Notes: a model not told the origin generated them from the letters alone. 44,396 nt of DNA from UMGS1052 sp045580005 (GCA_045580005.1 JAZNMZ010000044.1:1-44396); one strand, 5' to 3'; shown: positions 8,025 through 17,062, numbered from the stretch's first letter. Translations and numbers: made by a program.

Positions 8025-9836
8025 TCAATAATTTTTTGTTCTCTGCACAGGCAGATAAGCAAGGCTTATGCCCGACAGACTCATCCTGCCGCCCGACATT
8101 TCAAACCTGACCTTAAAAAAATCGGCAAGAAAGGGGGGCAGCTTGAGCTTTATTTTTCTGTTGCAGTCAGAAAAGGGGATTTCTTTTGAGTAGTATTCTT
8201 TTCGGTCTGCAAAAACACTTACCCTGAGTTTTCCGCCGTAGCTGCAGTCGGCGTTGAAGATGATATACTCCAGCTTTTTCTTACAGTAGGGGATACCAAA
8301 GTCAAATTCCTTTGTGACAAAGTAGCTTTCGGTTTTACTCTCGCTCTGGAATGTATCAACACAAGAAGCGCTGTCATACAGCAAAAGCGAAGAGTTTTCG
8401 TCTGCGGTGAAATAGAAGAGCTTTCCTGAAAGTGCAAACAGCTTTTTGCATGAGCCAAATCCGCTGAATTTATAAAACGCAAGTCTTCGCTGAGCTTTGT
8501 GATAGTCGCCTGTTTCATAATAAGCTGTCCTGCCGTAATCCCATACATACATATTGTCACCGTGGCTGATAAAATATTTGCGGTCAAAATCGTAGGAGGT
8601 TGATATTTCATCCGACGGAAAAGCAACGCTCCCGGGCAGAATGTTCTGTGACAGAGGCTTTATATTCTGCTCGTCAAAATTGTCTGTCGATTGCAGAATC
8701 ATAACTCCCGACTCCTTGTTTGCAAAGACTAAACTGTTATCAATAAGCTGTACCGTTCCCGGCATGTCGCAACCTGTCTTTCCGCTTATTTCCGAAAGAA
8801 CAAAATCCGCGCCTGTTGCAAGGTCAAAACTGTATGACAGGGCATAAATCTGCTTCTTGGTGAAAAAGTAGAGCTTGCCGTATCTTTTGTGCATTGCCGT
8901 TATATTTTCGCAGCCGTCGGCTAGTACCTCCTCGGAGGTGTCGGGGAAATAAAGCGGATTCAAAAGCGCACTTTTGAAGTACTTGCCGGGATGCTTTTCA
9001 TTACCCGAAAGAATTACTCTCGTGCCCTTTTCGGCAGTACCGCCGTAGCAGACAGCAAGCGAGCAGCCGTATATCTTGTCAAAATATTCTTCAAACTCTG
9101 TGCCGTCAATGATGGCGGTATATTCTATTACGGCAATATCACCGTTGACAAAACTGTCGTAAGCGTTATTTGGTCTGAATCTGTTGTCACTGTATATCCC
9201 AACAGTTTCGCTCACAAGCTTGTCACCTTTGTAAAGATATACCGGCTTTGATGTGTCAACAGGGTATTTGAGGTGATAACTGGAACCTGTGGTGATAGTG
9301 TATCCGCATTTTATGCGGCTTGACAGCATGTTTGCAGGCTCGACGGTTTCAAATTCTGTTCCGGTGATATTTGCATTTGTGTAGACAGTAGGAATATACG
9401 GCTCCGGAACGGTAACCTCGAAAGCGGTGTTTACCTCTACTACAACTCGGTTTCTTGAAAGAAAATACACCATGTCGTTCATACGGTAGCATATACTTTG
9501 TGTGTCAGGGAAGTTGTTGTAAATAAGGGTTACACTGGCGCCGTCAAACCGATAAATTCCTGTTCCGCAGTGAAAGATCATATTGCCGTCAAAGGGCTCG
9601 TCTGTCATACTGTAGAATTTTCCTGTAATTTCATCACCCAAGGTGATTTTTGAAATTCCGTATCTTGAGCACAGCTTGCCGTCGTGATAGAACATATTGC
9701 AAAGCTCCGAGAGCTGATTGCCCTCAAGATTGTCTGCGTTTTCCGAGACAACAAGACCGCCCGAGAACTCGGGTATGGTTTTTATATAGCGGTGGGCGCT
9801 GTGCATATTGGTAATACTAATCGGGACATTTGCCAT
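8025..9836 (-). CDS. P22 gp10-like tail hub / tubular protein B-like phage protein
   Basis: The 603-aa product is beta-rich, with many short repeated blades that each carry a hydrophobic strand followed by a turn and aromatic residues (GTGIYRFDGASVTLIYNN, MNDMVYFLSRNRVVVEVN, KRYGKLYFFTKKQIYALSYS, GDNMYVWDYG). It opens with an extended arm containing FSGGLVVSENADNLEGNQLSELCNMFY. That entry, with N-terminal arm, residues resembling 'GLN' start sequences and beta-propeller blades, is characteristic of podovirus tail-hub proteins of the P22 gp10 / T7 gp12 type. Its place right after the adaptor gene (three-base gap) fits. In the particle it would extend the portal channel as a short tail. The assignment is by fold pattern and order, not by a unique motif. 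Confidence 0.65.
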   Translation of the reverse strand: MANVPISITNMHSAHRYIKTIPEFSGGLVVSENADNLEGNQLSELCNMFYHDGKLCSRYGISKITLGDEITGKFYSMTDEPFDGNMIFHCGTGIYRFDGASVTLIYNNFPDTQSICYRMNDMVYFLSRNRVVVEVNTAFEVTVPEPYIPTVYTNANITGTEFETVEPANMLSSRIKCGYTITTGSSYHLKYPVDTSKPVYLYKGDKLVSETVGIYSDNRFRPNNAYDSFVNGDIAVIEYTAIIDGTEFEEYFDKIYGCSLAVCYGGTAEKGTRVILSGNEKHPGKYFKSALLNPLYFPDTSEEVLADGCENITAMHKRYGKLYFFTKKQIYALSYSFDLATGADFVLSEISGKTGCDMPGTVQLIDNSLVFANKESGVMILQSTDNFDEQNIKPLSQNILPGSVAFPSDEISTSYDFDRKYFISHGDNMYVWDYGRTAYYETGDYHKAQRRLAFYKFSGFGSCKKLFALSGKLFYFTADENSSLLLYDSASCVDTFQSESKTESYFVTKEFDFGIPYCKKKLEYIIFNADCSYGGKLRVSVFADRKEYYSKEIPFSDCNRKIKLKLPPFLADFFKVRFEMSGGRMSLSGISLAYLPVQRTKNY

Positions 9837-9839
9837 AGC

Positions 9840-10793
9840 CTACCCCCTGAATGACGGACGGCTTTTTCTTCTCCCGAAAAGACCGCTCGAATAAAAGCTG
9901 TTTCTGGTTTTTGTACCTGCCGCAGGATAGCGGTTTGCGCAGATTTCCTGATATCGGTACATAAGCTTGGTGTAAAGGTCGCCGTCCTCATCGGCACAAA
10001 GATATGCTGCCGTCGAGTAGATAAGGGCGCTGCAGGCGGTGGGAGACAGCTCGATCGGCGTGTCAGGCGGGTCGGTTTCATAAAGCTTTGGCGGATACGA
10101 AAAATATTCTACTCTGTAGCTGCCGGCATATTTTTCATCACAGGAAATGATACCTCGACCGAAAGAAAACAGGTCAACAGGGTACGGCGTATTTGCTGAC
10201 GAAACATATTTGATTTCCACCGCACTTTCGGGAAAGGCACAAAAAAGATTCTTCCCATCGGGCAAAAGAGTCTGTTCTGTGACACCGCGCGCAAGGAAAT
10301 TGCATGAATATACCTTGAAGTATAAAATGCTGAGCCCTGCGTGAGAGGTTATCTCGGCACTCACACAACCCTCGGGGACAAAGTCCTTTTCTGTCTCAAA
10401 AACTCCTCCGCCCGAGCAAAGTCTGTATTCGGCAAGAATAACCTCTGAGCTGTTCTTAAGGGTGAGAGTGCCCTGTCCCGTAAAGCTTATGCAGAAAGAG
10501 CCTGCGCTCTGCGGAAGGCTTATTCTTTCGGCCTGTGAGCGTGAAATGTTGAGTTTTGATACTTCAAGAAGCATGGCGTGCTTTGTAAAGGACAAGGCTG
10601 TCTCATGTACCTTTCGCTCAACCGATAGATAAACCTTTCTGACAGACTGGTTGAGCGCCTCGAAAAACCTTTTGTTTATATCCGAGAGCCCTCCCGAGTA
10701 TTTGTCGGAAAGATTGCCGTTTATGCTGAATTCGTCAAGAGCACGGAAAACGGCGTCTTTTATTTCAGATAAAGTATAGGTGTGTTCTGACAA
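9840..10793 (-). CDS. Head-tail adaptor (P22 gp4-like position)
   Basis: The 317-aa product starts at a TTG with GGAGG eight bases upstream. It comes between the coat-protein group and the gp10-like hub, where adaptor (head-completion) proteins are encoded in P22-like phages. The N-terminus (about 1-60) and C-terminus (about 255-300, PIELSPTACSALIYSTAAYL then YTKLMYRYQEICAN) are helical, as in adaptor proteins that bind under the portal ring. The middle 150 residues are beta-rich and look like an inserted domain (SFCISFTGQGTLTLKNSS). P22 gp4 is only about half as long, so the insertion is an unusual addition. I am fairly sure it is a virion protein and less sure of the adaptor role. Confidence 0.6.
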   Translation of the reverse strand: MSEHTYTLSEIKDAVFRALDEFSINGNLSDKYSGGLSDINKRFFEALNQSVRKVYLSVERKVHETALSFTKHAMLLEVSKLNISRSQAERISLPQSAGSFCISFTGQGTLTLKNSSEVILAEYRLCSGGGVFETEKDFVPEGCVSAEITSHAGLSILYFKVYSCNFLARGVTEQTLLPDGKNLFCAFPESAVEIKYVSSANTPYPVDLFSFGRGIISCDEKYAGSYRVEYFSYPPKLYETDPPDTPIELSPTACSALIYSTAAYLCADEDGDLYTKLMYRYQEICANRYPAAGTKTRNSFYSSGLFGRRKSRPSFRG

Positions 10794-10822
10794 AGTTTTT
10801 CCTCCTTTTTTGGTTTTTAAAA

Positions 10823-10878
10823 AATAGCGCCGCTTCGTCCACGGAACTTTTCCAAGACTGTACGACAGCAGCGCTATT
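10823..10878 (-). terminator. Large hairpin with T-run between coat and tail gene groups
   Basis: On the minus strand AATAGCGC (10878-10871) pairs with GCGCTATT (10830-10823), which runs straight into TTTTTT. Inside, GCT/AGC, TCG/CGA and GGAA/TTCC can also pair. This looks like an intrinsic, possibly leaky, terminator that would make coat genes more abundant than the adaptor and tail genes. A structured RNA signal is the alternative. Confidence 0.7.
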
Positions 10879-10883
10879 AGCTT

Positions 10884-11153
10884 TTAGATAGTATCGTAGG
10901 TGATATAGCTTGCTTCAGTGGCAGAGCCTGTGCTGTTCTTCAGAAGCACAGTGCCGGAAAATTCAAGTATTTCACCGCCCAAGGCTGTATAGCCTCCTGA
11001 TAAAACAGTTGCGTCGGCAGAATATACTTCAATATCAGAAGATACTCTGAGCCTTGTGGAAAGTCCCTCGGCGCCGACTGTTTCTGTCGCTCCCTGGGTG
11101 ATGGTTATACTTCCCGAGCCCACTATTCTGCCCGGCTGTGATGTAACAAACAT
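10884..11153 (-). CDS. Small beta-rich phage protein of unknown role
   Basis: The 89-aa product has AAAGGAG before its ATG and sits directly after the coat gene and before the terminator-like hairpin. It contains alternating hydrophobic residues and Gly/Ser/Thr turns (GRIVGSGSITITQGATETVG, LSGGYTALGGEILEFSGTVL), which suggests a small beta-sandwich. It has no Cys, no charged helices, no signal peptide and no membrane segment. In tailed phages small proteins at this point may be head fibres, minor decoration or head-completion proteins. I do not recognise the family. Confidence 0.6.
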   Translation of the reverse strand: MFVTSQPGRIVGSGSITITQGATETVGAEGLSTRLRVSSDIEVYSADATVLSGGYTALGGEILEFSGTVLLKNSTGSATEASYITYDTI

Positions 11154-11180
11154 ACTATTTTCTCCTTTCGCAAAAAGCTT

Positions 11181-12098
11181 TTATGCGGGATTTGAGAAAA
11201 TGATAGGTCTTGCGTCACCGAAGCCAAATCCAAAGTCTACATAGCCGATGTAGTCTGTAAAGAGGGGATTTGCCTGATTTGCAACAAGAACTGTCGGCTC
11301 TGTTATATATACGAGCTTGAGTATTTCGGGCAGAAGCATAGAGTCTGCAATAGCCCACTGCTTGCCTGTAAATCCGATTCCACCGCCGCCCACAACTAGG
11401 TACTTCATACCGTAGAGGGGGTTTGCTGCATTTTCGCCTGCGTCTGCGTCGGGATTCTTTTCGGGAATAAGACGGGAGTTGGGACCGCATATTTCCTTTG
11501 CCTTGGGCTCGAGCTCAGGGCTTACGAGAAGCAGGTCGTAGTTACCTGCAAACGCAAGACCGTCGGGTGTCACAAATCTTGACGCCTTTGTCTGTGCTGA
11601 TGTGATTGCCGATACAGAAAGGTTGCTTGTGATGATGTTTGAGAATGTTTCGTCGGTTTCGCTGTTGATTCTGTGCTTGTCCGACGCCCATGCCACACCG
11701 TCCGAGCCGATTGTCTTGTATGCGTTGCCAAAGAGTCTGTAAAATTCGTTGAGAACTGTCATATACGCGGAGTCGGCAAGTCTTGTGCCCACTCTTTCGG
11801 ATTCGTTGGACTGGTCAATCTTTGTCTTTTTGTATGACATTGTAACCTTGAGAGCGTGCTCCTTGGGTGTGATTGTTGTAATGAAAGCTCTCTTCTGGTC
11901 AGCCTCTGCAATATTGCTGCCGTCATAAACGGGAATCTCGCCATAGCCGCCGATGCCCTCAAAACGGTAGTCAACCGCGTCCTGGGTGATTACCTCTGCA
12001 AGGTTGGAAATAACATCCATTCTGTTGGAATAGCGAAGATCAAATCTCTTTTTGACAAGAGGGTACAGGTCCTGAGGCCATGAATAAATATCGTTCAT
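11181..12098 (-). CDS. Phage major capsid protein (HK97-fold expected)
   Basis: The 305-aa product has a strong AAAAAGGAG site 8-9 bases before the ATG. The N-terminus (MNDIYSWPQDLYPLVKKRFD) is helical. A long beta-hairpin-like region with invariant-looking YGEIPVYDG and ITPKEHALKVTMSYKKTKID follows, as in E-loops of HK97-fold coats. The centre holds HRINSETDETFSNII and a domain with LAFAGNYDLLLVSPELEPKA. The C-terminus has KLVYITEPTVLVANQANPLF, YVDFGFGFGDARPIIFSN and an acidic-basic balance typical of capsid A-domains. It follows scaffold and decoration genes, the standard order. No N-terminal protease-cleaved delta domain is evident, consistent with a separate scaffold. Confidence 0.85.
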   Translation of the reverse strand: MNDIYSWPQDLYPLVKKRFDLRYSNRMDVISNLAEVITQDAVDYRFEGIGGYGEIPVYDGSNIAEADQKRAFITTITPKEHALKVTMSYKKTKIDQSNESERVGTRLADSAYMTVLNEFYRLFGNAYKTIGSDGVAWASDKHRINSETDETFSNIITSNLSVSAITSAQTKASRFVTPDGLAFAGNYDLLLVSPELEPKAKEICGPNSRLIPEKNPDADAGENAANPLYGMKYLVVGGGGIGFTGKQWAIADSMLLPEILKLVYITEPTVLVANQANPLFTDYIGYVDFGFGFGDARPIIFSNPA

Positions 12099-12128
12099 AG
12101 TGTTTTCTCCTTTTTATAAGATTTTCTA

Positions 12129-12776
12129 TCAGTTGTAAAGTGTCGATTTGAAGCAAAGCTCGTATATGCCGAGAATTGCGTCGCATCTTGTGAGCTTGAC
12201 GGTTGTTGACTGCTCTGCTGCAAAAATGTAGCTTTCAGCACTGTCATCAAGGGCGAAGTGAGTAAAGCCTGCAGGGGGAAGAATAGCATACACATCCCCG
12301 ATACAAGCACTGCCGCCCTCGGAAAGAGTGAGCGAGGTTCCGCTTGATGCTGTAATCTTACGGAGCACGCCGACATTGTCGCTGTTTGTAGAGGCTGTGC
12401 CCTTTGAAACAAGCTTTACATATCCGCCGGCAAGAGCGTTCTTGGAAGATGGCATTGTGTGTCCGGCAACCGTAATGCTTGTGCTTGTGCCTGCTACAGC
12501 AAGAGTTGTCTCAAGAGCGTCCTCGCGGTAGATGGCGCAGGGAGAGATGATAACCTTTACATAGCCGCTGCCATTTCCGGGATTGAATTCATCCTTGTTT
12601 ACACTGTAATCCTCGGCGAGAATACCAAGGATTTCTGTGCTGCTGTTGTCAGCAACAGCTGCCTTGCCCTCCTTGAGAACGAGAACAGTGCCTTTTTTGA
12701 GGTCCTTGTCTGTTTCGACCTCATAGCCTTTGATACAGACAGTTCCGCTGCCTGTGGAATTCATGTAGTAATCCAT
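12129..12776 (-). CDS. Putative capsid decoration protein
   Basis: The 215-aa product lies between the scaffold-like gene and the major capsid gene and has AAAAAGGAG before its ATG. The sequence is rich in Gly, Ser, Thr and Val, with a pattern typical of phage head-stabilising proteins: an early KGTVLVLKEGKAAVADNSST-like strand pair, ILGILAEDYSV, and a late region with ITASSGTSLTLSEGG. The C-terminus (RCDAILGIYELCFKSTLYN) is more hydrophobic. Similar 'head decoration' proteins bind the outside of expanded HK97-type shells. The role is inferred from position and composition. P22 itself has no such gene at this place, so the element is not a simple P22 copy. Confidence 0.6.
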   Translation of the reverse strand: MDYYMNSTGSGTVCIKGYEVETDKDLKKGTVLVLKEGKAAVADNSSTEILGILAEDYSVNKDEFNPGNGSGYVKVIISPCAIYREDALETTLAVAGTSTSITVAGHTMPSSKNALAGGYVKLVSKGTASTNSDNVGVLRKITASSGTSLTLSEGGSACIGDVYAILPPAGFTHFALDDSAESYIFAAEQSTTVKLTRCDAILGIYELCFKSTLYN

Positions 12777-12790
12777 AAATTTTCTCCTTT

Positions 12791-13531
12791 TTACTTTTTG
12801 AGTTTCTTGTTTGGTATCTGCGACAGAAGTTCAGAATACTGCTTGTAGGACATTCCTGCGCTTCTGGCAAGCGATTTCTGATTTTCGGTAAGTGCGCTTC
12901 CGTAGTCAACTGCTCCGGACGCTTTCTTTGAAAATCCCGTCGAGGCAAGCCCTGCCTCTGCCGCGCGGTATTTGCGCGCGTCGTTGCTGTCCGACAGTGC
13001 CGACAGAAAGTCTATGTAGTTTTCGTAAATGCTCGCAAGACTTCCGCTCTTTCCGATAGAAAAAGCTGAAAAGGTTCTGTCGTTCATAAGCTTTTTTAGC
13101 TTTTCTTCACCGAATTTTTCGATAAATTCAAAAAATTCGTTTGTACCTTTTTCCTCTTCGGGTAAGGATCGCGGCACTTCCGCCGTCAAAGTCGGCTCGG
13201 AGGTCTTTTTGTCGCTGTCGGGAGCAGCCACAGGTGGGACTTCCTCGCTCTGTTCTTCTGGCGTTTTGTTTTGCGCAGCCTCAAGCAGACTGCCGAGCTT
13301 GCTTGCTATTTGCGCATTGGAGCCTGCTTCGATGTCGCCTCGCCTTTTGAGCTCGGCTATAATCTCGCGTATGTCGCGGAACGACTCTGTGTTTTTCCGC
13401 TCGCGGATGAGTCTTTGTTCCACGATTTTTTCAAGCTCCTTTTGTGAATACAGCTTTTCTTCGCTGTCCTTTATATTGCCGTCCGAGGCTTTTGCTTCGG
13501 GCGTTTTTATCTGTTTTGTTTCGTCTGTCAT
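12791..13531 (-). CDS. Putative capsid scaffolding protein
   Basis: The 246-aa product is strongly charged and helical. A Lys/Glu-rich coiled coil covers about residues 25-75 (KELEKIVEQRLIRERKNTES), followed by a Pro/Glu-rich flexible region (EEVPPVAAPDSDKKTSEPTL) and further helices ending in PNKKLKK. Such charged, low-complexity helical proteins with a basic tail, encoded just before the coat, are typical of scaffolding proteins; their basic C-terminal segment binds the coat. No protease motif is visible, so scaffold removal would be by exit, as in P22. GGAGGAATAAATC precedes the ATG. The gene is three bases from the portal gene. Confidence 0.65.
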   Translation of the reverse strand: MTDETKQIKTPEAKASDGNIKDSEEKLYSQKELEKIVEQRLIRERKNTESFRDIREIIAELKRRGDIEAGSNAQIASKLGSLLEAAQNKTPEEQSEEVPPVAAPDSDKKTSEPTLTAEVPRSLPEEEKGTNEFFEFIEKFGEEKLKKLMNDRTFSAFSIGKSGSLASIYENYIDFLSALSDSNDARKYRAAEAGLASTGFSKKASGAVDYGSALTENQKSLARSAGMSYKQYSELLSQIPNKKLKK

Positions 13532-13534
13532 GAT

Positions 13535-15325
13535 TTATTCCTCCATAGTTTTTTCAGGCTCGGGCAGAGCAGGAAGTGACGGCATCTGGGTAAGCATAGG
13601 CATACTTTCCTTTGCTGCCATTCCGAATTTTTCTTCAAGAATATCGCATATTTCCTGTCTCATAGGAAGGCCGATAAGCTCGGCATAGCTTTCGATAAGC
13701 TTGTAGTTTACCTCGTTGATGTTGGCGTTTATAAGCTCGCTCAGTGCCTGAATTGTAAATGCCTTTGAGTTTGACACTCCGTCGCCTATGTGAATTCTCA
13801 CATCGACAATCGGAATATAAGCCGTGTCGCTTCCCTCGGGATATGTCGCATAGTCAGTAAAACGGAAAACCTTCTCGCCCTTGTCCACAGCCCCTATATC
13901 AAGTATTCTGCCGTCAGAGTAGTACTCGAGAGCTGTTCTGTCAACAAGCTCATAAAGTCTGCGGAAGCCCTGGGATTTTATCACCTGCTTGAGAGCCTGC
14001 CTGTTTTTGGAACGCTCGTTGAGCAGCGCAATGCCGCTTGCGGTAGTCACCTTTGACGGTTCCTTGCCTTGGTTTATCTCGAAGTTTCCTGTCGTTTCCT
14101 GCATGAGATTCCGCCAGTGCATGCTGTTGTTGTACTGGTTTATCTCGGAGTAGGATGAGTTGCCGAGTCGCTGGATTTTGCCCATCATGCCGGGACGCAG
14201 CTTCCATACGGCACCGGGGGAGTTGTCGAGCTCTCCGTCGTCCGACAGGGCATTTTCCTCTGCAACGATAATGTCATTGGAAGAAAAGGCAGAGTTCAAC
14301 TGAGCATAGGCAAGCTCTCTGTCCGACGCGTCAATAAGAGGAATTATAGCTTCAAGCTCGCTCTTTCCCCAGAGGCTGTCCTCGTTAGGGATTTTTGAAT
14401 ATATAACAAACGGAAACATAGAACATTCTGTGTTTTTCCAGTATTTAGGTATATATCTTATTTCTTTGTCGCCGAGAAGAATACAAAGCGCAATATCACC
14501 TGATTTCCACTTGTATGTCACTCCGACCTCCTTGCCGTCGACAAGGCATTTTATTGTTTGCTTGCCGTCTGACGGCTGTCTGAACCACCATTCGGTGATG
14601 GTTATTGTGTCGTCGGCAGGGTCTTCGCTGCGGTCCTGACCTGTGTATTCGTAGTAGCCGAGCCCCGAGTGATATGAGTTTACATATCCCTCAATGTCCT
14701 CGCCGAGTCTTTTGAAGTCCTGTGCAAAAATTCTCTTTGCTTTTTGCTTGTGGAGCCTGTACATATATCCGATATATTCGCAGGAGTCAACATCGGTGGC
14801 ACTCGGGTCACAGAGAATCTGCTCTGGCTTTGGCGTGTCGATGATGACATCGCCGTAGTTCTTGCCGTCAAAGACAGAGTTGTCCCAGCAAATCTTGTAA
14901 ACGGCTGTTCCGAGAATGTTGAGTCTTCGCTCGTTCACGGCGTTTTTCAGCTCAAGCGCATTTATATCGCAGATATACCTTGTTACAGACTCGCGCTGCT
15001 TTGCCCTGTCGTAATCATCCTTGCCTCTGGGCGAGAACTCAAAATCGGGGAGCTTTGTTTCAATCTGACTTTCGATATGTATATATCCGTCGGTAGACTG
15101 AGCCGCCTCCCAGGGGATATCCTGCTCGTGGGCAAAAAGCGCGTTGTGAGTGCGTATTTCATGAGAGCCGTCATAGTAGCTTCTCATCTTTTTCCAGTAC
15201 GCGTTTACAGATGACTTGCTTCTTGCGCACAGGTTTAAAAGGTGTTTAATTGTTTCTTCACGGTTTGCGCTGTCAGAGTAATCATATCCATGAAAAACCT
15301 CTTTTCTTCGGTTAAAAAATTTCAT
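13535..15325 (-). CDS. Phage portal protein (P22-like)
   Basis: The 596-aa product starts at an ATG with AAAGGAA nine bases upstream. An in-frame ATG at 15340 overlapping the terminase stop codon gives five more residues. The portal forms the dodecameric DNA channel and is the docking point for terminase. Family-typical features are the N-terminal LCARSKSSVNAYWKKMRSYY and a segment around TDGYIHIESQIETKLPDF. A middle WRQPSDG-like block is followed by a conserved C-terminal half with INQGKEPSKVTTASGIALL and NERSKNRQALKQVIKSQGFR, which resembles the wing/stem helices of large podovirus-type portals. It is shorter than the P22 portal, which ends in a long barrel. Context with terminase and coat makes the call firm. 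Confidence 0.85.
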   Translation of the reverse strand: MKFFNRRKEVFHGYDYSDSANREETIKHLLNLCARSKSSVNAYWKKMRSYYDGSHEIRTHNALFAHEQDIPWEAAQSTDGYIHIESQIETKLPDFEFSPRGKDDYDRAKQRESVTRYICDINALELKNAVNERRLNILGTAVYKICWDNSVFDGKNYGDVIIDTPKPEQILCDPSATDVDSCEYIGYMYRLHKQKAKRIFAQDFKRLGEDIEGYVNSYHSGLGYYEYTGQDRSEDPADDTITITEWWFRQPSDGKQTIKCLVDGKEVGVTYKWKSGDIALCILLGDKEIRYIPKYWKNTECSMFPFVIYSKIPNEDSLWGKSELEAIIPLIDASDRELAYAQLNSAFSSNDIIVAEENALSDDGELDNSPGAVWKLRPGMMGKIQRLGNSSYSEINQYNNSMHWRNLMQETTGNFEINQGKEPSKVTTASGIALLNERSKNRQALKQVIKSQGFRRLYELVDRTALEYYSDGRILDIGAVDKGEKVFRFTDYATYPEGSDTAYIPIVDVRIHIGDGVSNSKAFTIQALSELINANINEVNYKLIESYAELIGLPMRQEICDILEEKFGMAAKESMPMLTQMPSLPALPEPEKTMEE

Positions 15326-15336
15326 ATTCGTTCCTT

Positions 15337-16647
15337 TCATTTGCTTTTGTAGCTGTCAATGAGCTTGTTTTTGGTTTGTGAATGCACCATCTTTTTTGGG
15401 GCTGCGGCACGGGACACTGCAAAATACCTCAGAGCGTCGGGGGCATGGGTTATTTCGTGAGGACTTGTGGAAACATCGCCGTTTCCCGATTTGTCGTGCA
15501 TTAAAAGGGGCAGACATCTTATGAGATTTGTGCAGTTCTTAAAAATTTTCAGGGTACTTTCGACCTCGCCGCTCTCGCTTTTTTTCGGCTTGAGCCATTC
15601 CTTAAGGCACATCCAGCCCTGCACTCGCTCGGTGGTGATTTTTGTAAGATACACTCCGTTTTCGCAAAAAAGCTCGTATATGCTCTTGCCCGAGTCCTTT
15701 TGCCTGCTCCAGAGGTCTGACGGTGCTATTGTCTGACATACGCCGTCTGATTTTTGCAGAATATATTTTGCCGCCTCGCTCACAATAAGGCCGCTCTTGT
15801 AGACCTCGTCGTAGATATAAACTCTGCCGTCGGGAAAAACCGCTCCAAACACGGCGGCAAGCATATCAAGTCCGTAGTCAATAGCGCAGAATTTTGAGCA
15901 GTCCTGCCCGAGATAAAACGGCTCGCACACATGGACTCTGTGATCAAATTCGGGGAAATACTGTCCAGCAAAGACATCCCACTTTCCGTCAAGCCACGCG
16001 TCGCGCAGCGACGGCGGCAGGCTCTTGAGCTGTTCGATATAGCCCTTGTCAAGCGTGAGCAGTATTTTGTTATCATACACTTTTGCCGGGATAAACTTAT
16101 ACTCCTCGGGCTTTTCAAACTCGCGGAAATTTCTGTCGACAAACAGCCTTTTTACCCATGAGTGTCCTACACCGCCGGGATTGCAGGTAAGGTACATACG
16201 CTTGGGAAAGGTATTTGCACCTCTCAGCGCTCCCTTGAGGGTCTGGAACTGATACTCTGTCATCTGGGTTGCCTCGTCGATGGCAATAATGTCAAACTCC
16301 TGTCCCTGATACTGCGTTACATCGTCCTCATTGTCACAGTAGCCCATGCGTATGCGCGAGCCGTTGGGAAATTCAAAGGTCTTTCTTGCCTCGGTATACT
16401 TTGTAATGTCCGAAAGCTCTCCGAGCAGGGGGCGGATGTGGTTTTCACGCAGCTCGGGAAAAGTTCGGCGTATAATCAGTATCGAAATCCCGGGATACTT
16501 CAGCGCCATGAGTATCATCTTGCGGCGCAGAGCCCAGCTTTTTCCGCCGCCTCTTGCTCCACCATAGGCAATGTACTTTTCTCTTGCTCTAAAGAATTCA
16601 AGCTGCTTTTCCTGTGGTCTTCCCTCAAGCTTCAGCCGCTTTTTCAT
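15337..16647 (-). CDS. terL: Phage terminase large subunit
   Basis: The 436-aa protein is the packaging motor ATPase-nuclease. The Walker A motif GGARGGGKS is at residues 29-37, Walker B IIAIDEA at 120-126 and the coupling motif TCNPGG at 154-159. The C-terminal RNase-H-fold nuclease shows an acidic CAIDYGLD (Asp257), YIYDE near 278-281 and HAPDALRYF close to the end. All key residues of ATPase and nuclease are present, so it looks functional. It overlaps the small subunit gene by four bases (ATGA) and is followed closely by the portal gene. This arrangement is typical of headful or cos packaging; which of the two cannot be told here. Confidence 0.95.
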   Translation of the reverse strand: MKKRLKLEGRPQEKQLEFFRAREKYIAYGGARGGGKSWALRRKMILMALKYPGISILIIRRTFPELRENHIRPLLGELSDITKYTEARKTFEFPNGSRIRMGYCDNEDDVTQYQGQEFDIIAIDEATQMTEYQFQTLKGALRGANTFPKRMYLTCNPGGVGHSWVKRLFVDRNFREFEKPEEYKFIPAKVYDNKILLTLDKGYIEQLKSLPPSLRDAWLDGKWDVFAGQYFPEFDHRVHVCEPFYLGQDCSKFCAIDYGLDMLAAVFGAVFPDGRVYIYDEVYKSGLIVSEAAKYILQKSDGVCQTIAPSDLWSRQKDSGKSIYELFCENGVYLTKITTERVQGWMCLKEWLKPKKSESGEVESTLKIFKNCTNLIRCLPLLMHDKSGNGDVSTSPHEITHAPDALRYFAVSRAAAPKKMVHSQTKNKLIDSYKSK

Positions 16648-17030
16648 ACACCCAGATCATCAGCGTCGTCCTCAAGCACGATAGAAAGAGTCTTTATCTG
16701 CTCATCTTTCTGCGGCTTTTCGTTCCAGCCGAAATTGCATTTCAGGCTGTTTATTGCCGCTGTGCCCGACAGCTTGCCGTTGAGGGCGTTTTCTTCAATG
16801 TGCGCTTCTATTCTCAGCTTTGCAGAGTTTATAATCCTCCGCAGGGTTCTTGTTTCACATAGCTCGTCAAGCTCGCTCTGTGTAAGTCCCAGGTGACACA
16901 AAAGTCCCGATAGGGTATATGGCTTTGTTACCTTTTTTGCATCGGCATTTGCGGCGTCACAGCGGTTGAAGTATTCCTCAATCTTAAGCTGCAGCTCCTC
17001 TCTGCCTTTTTTTGTTCTGTAAGTTGTCAT
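16644..17030 (-). CDS. terS: Phage terminase small subunit
   Basis: The 128-aa product resembles the gp3-type DNA-packaging proteins of P22-like phages. An N-terminal helix (YRTKKGREELQLKIEEYFN) is followed by a helix-turn-helix-like LSGLLCHLGLTQSELDEL. The conserved C-terminal segment contains RIEAHIEENALNGKLSG and INSLKCNFGWNEKPQ. Small terminases recognise DNA for packaging and hand it to TerL. AAGGAGG lies a few bases before its ATG, and its stop overlaps the terL start by four bases, so the two are co-translated. The family suggestion is by pattern; the role is firm from position. Confidence 0.85.
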   Translation of the reverse strand: MTTYRTKKGREELQLKIEEYFNRCDAANADAKKVTKPYTLSGLLCHLGLTQSELDELCETRTLRRIINSAKLRIEAHIEENALNGKLSGTAAINSLKCNFGWNEKPQKDEQIKTLSIVLEDDADDLGV

Positions 17031-17062
17031 TGGCTTTTGCCTCCTTGATGTATATTGTTGTT

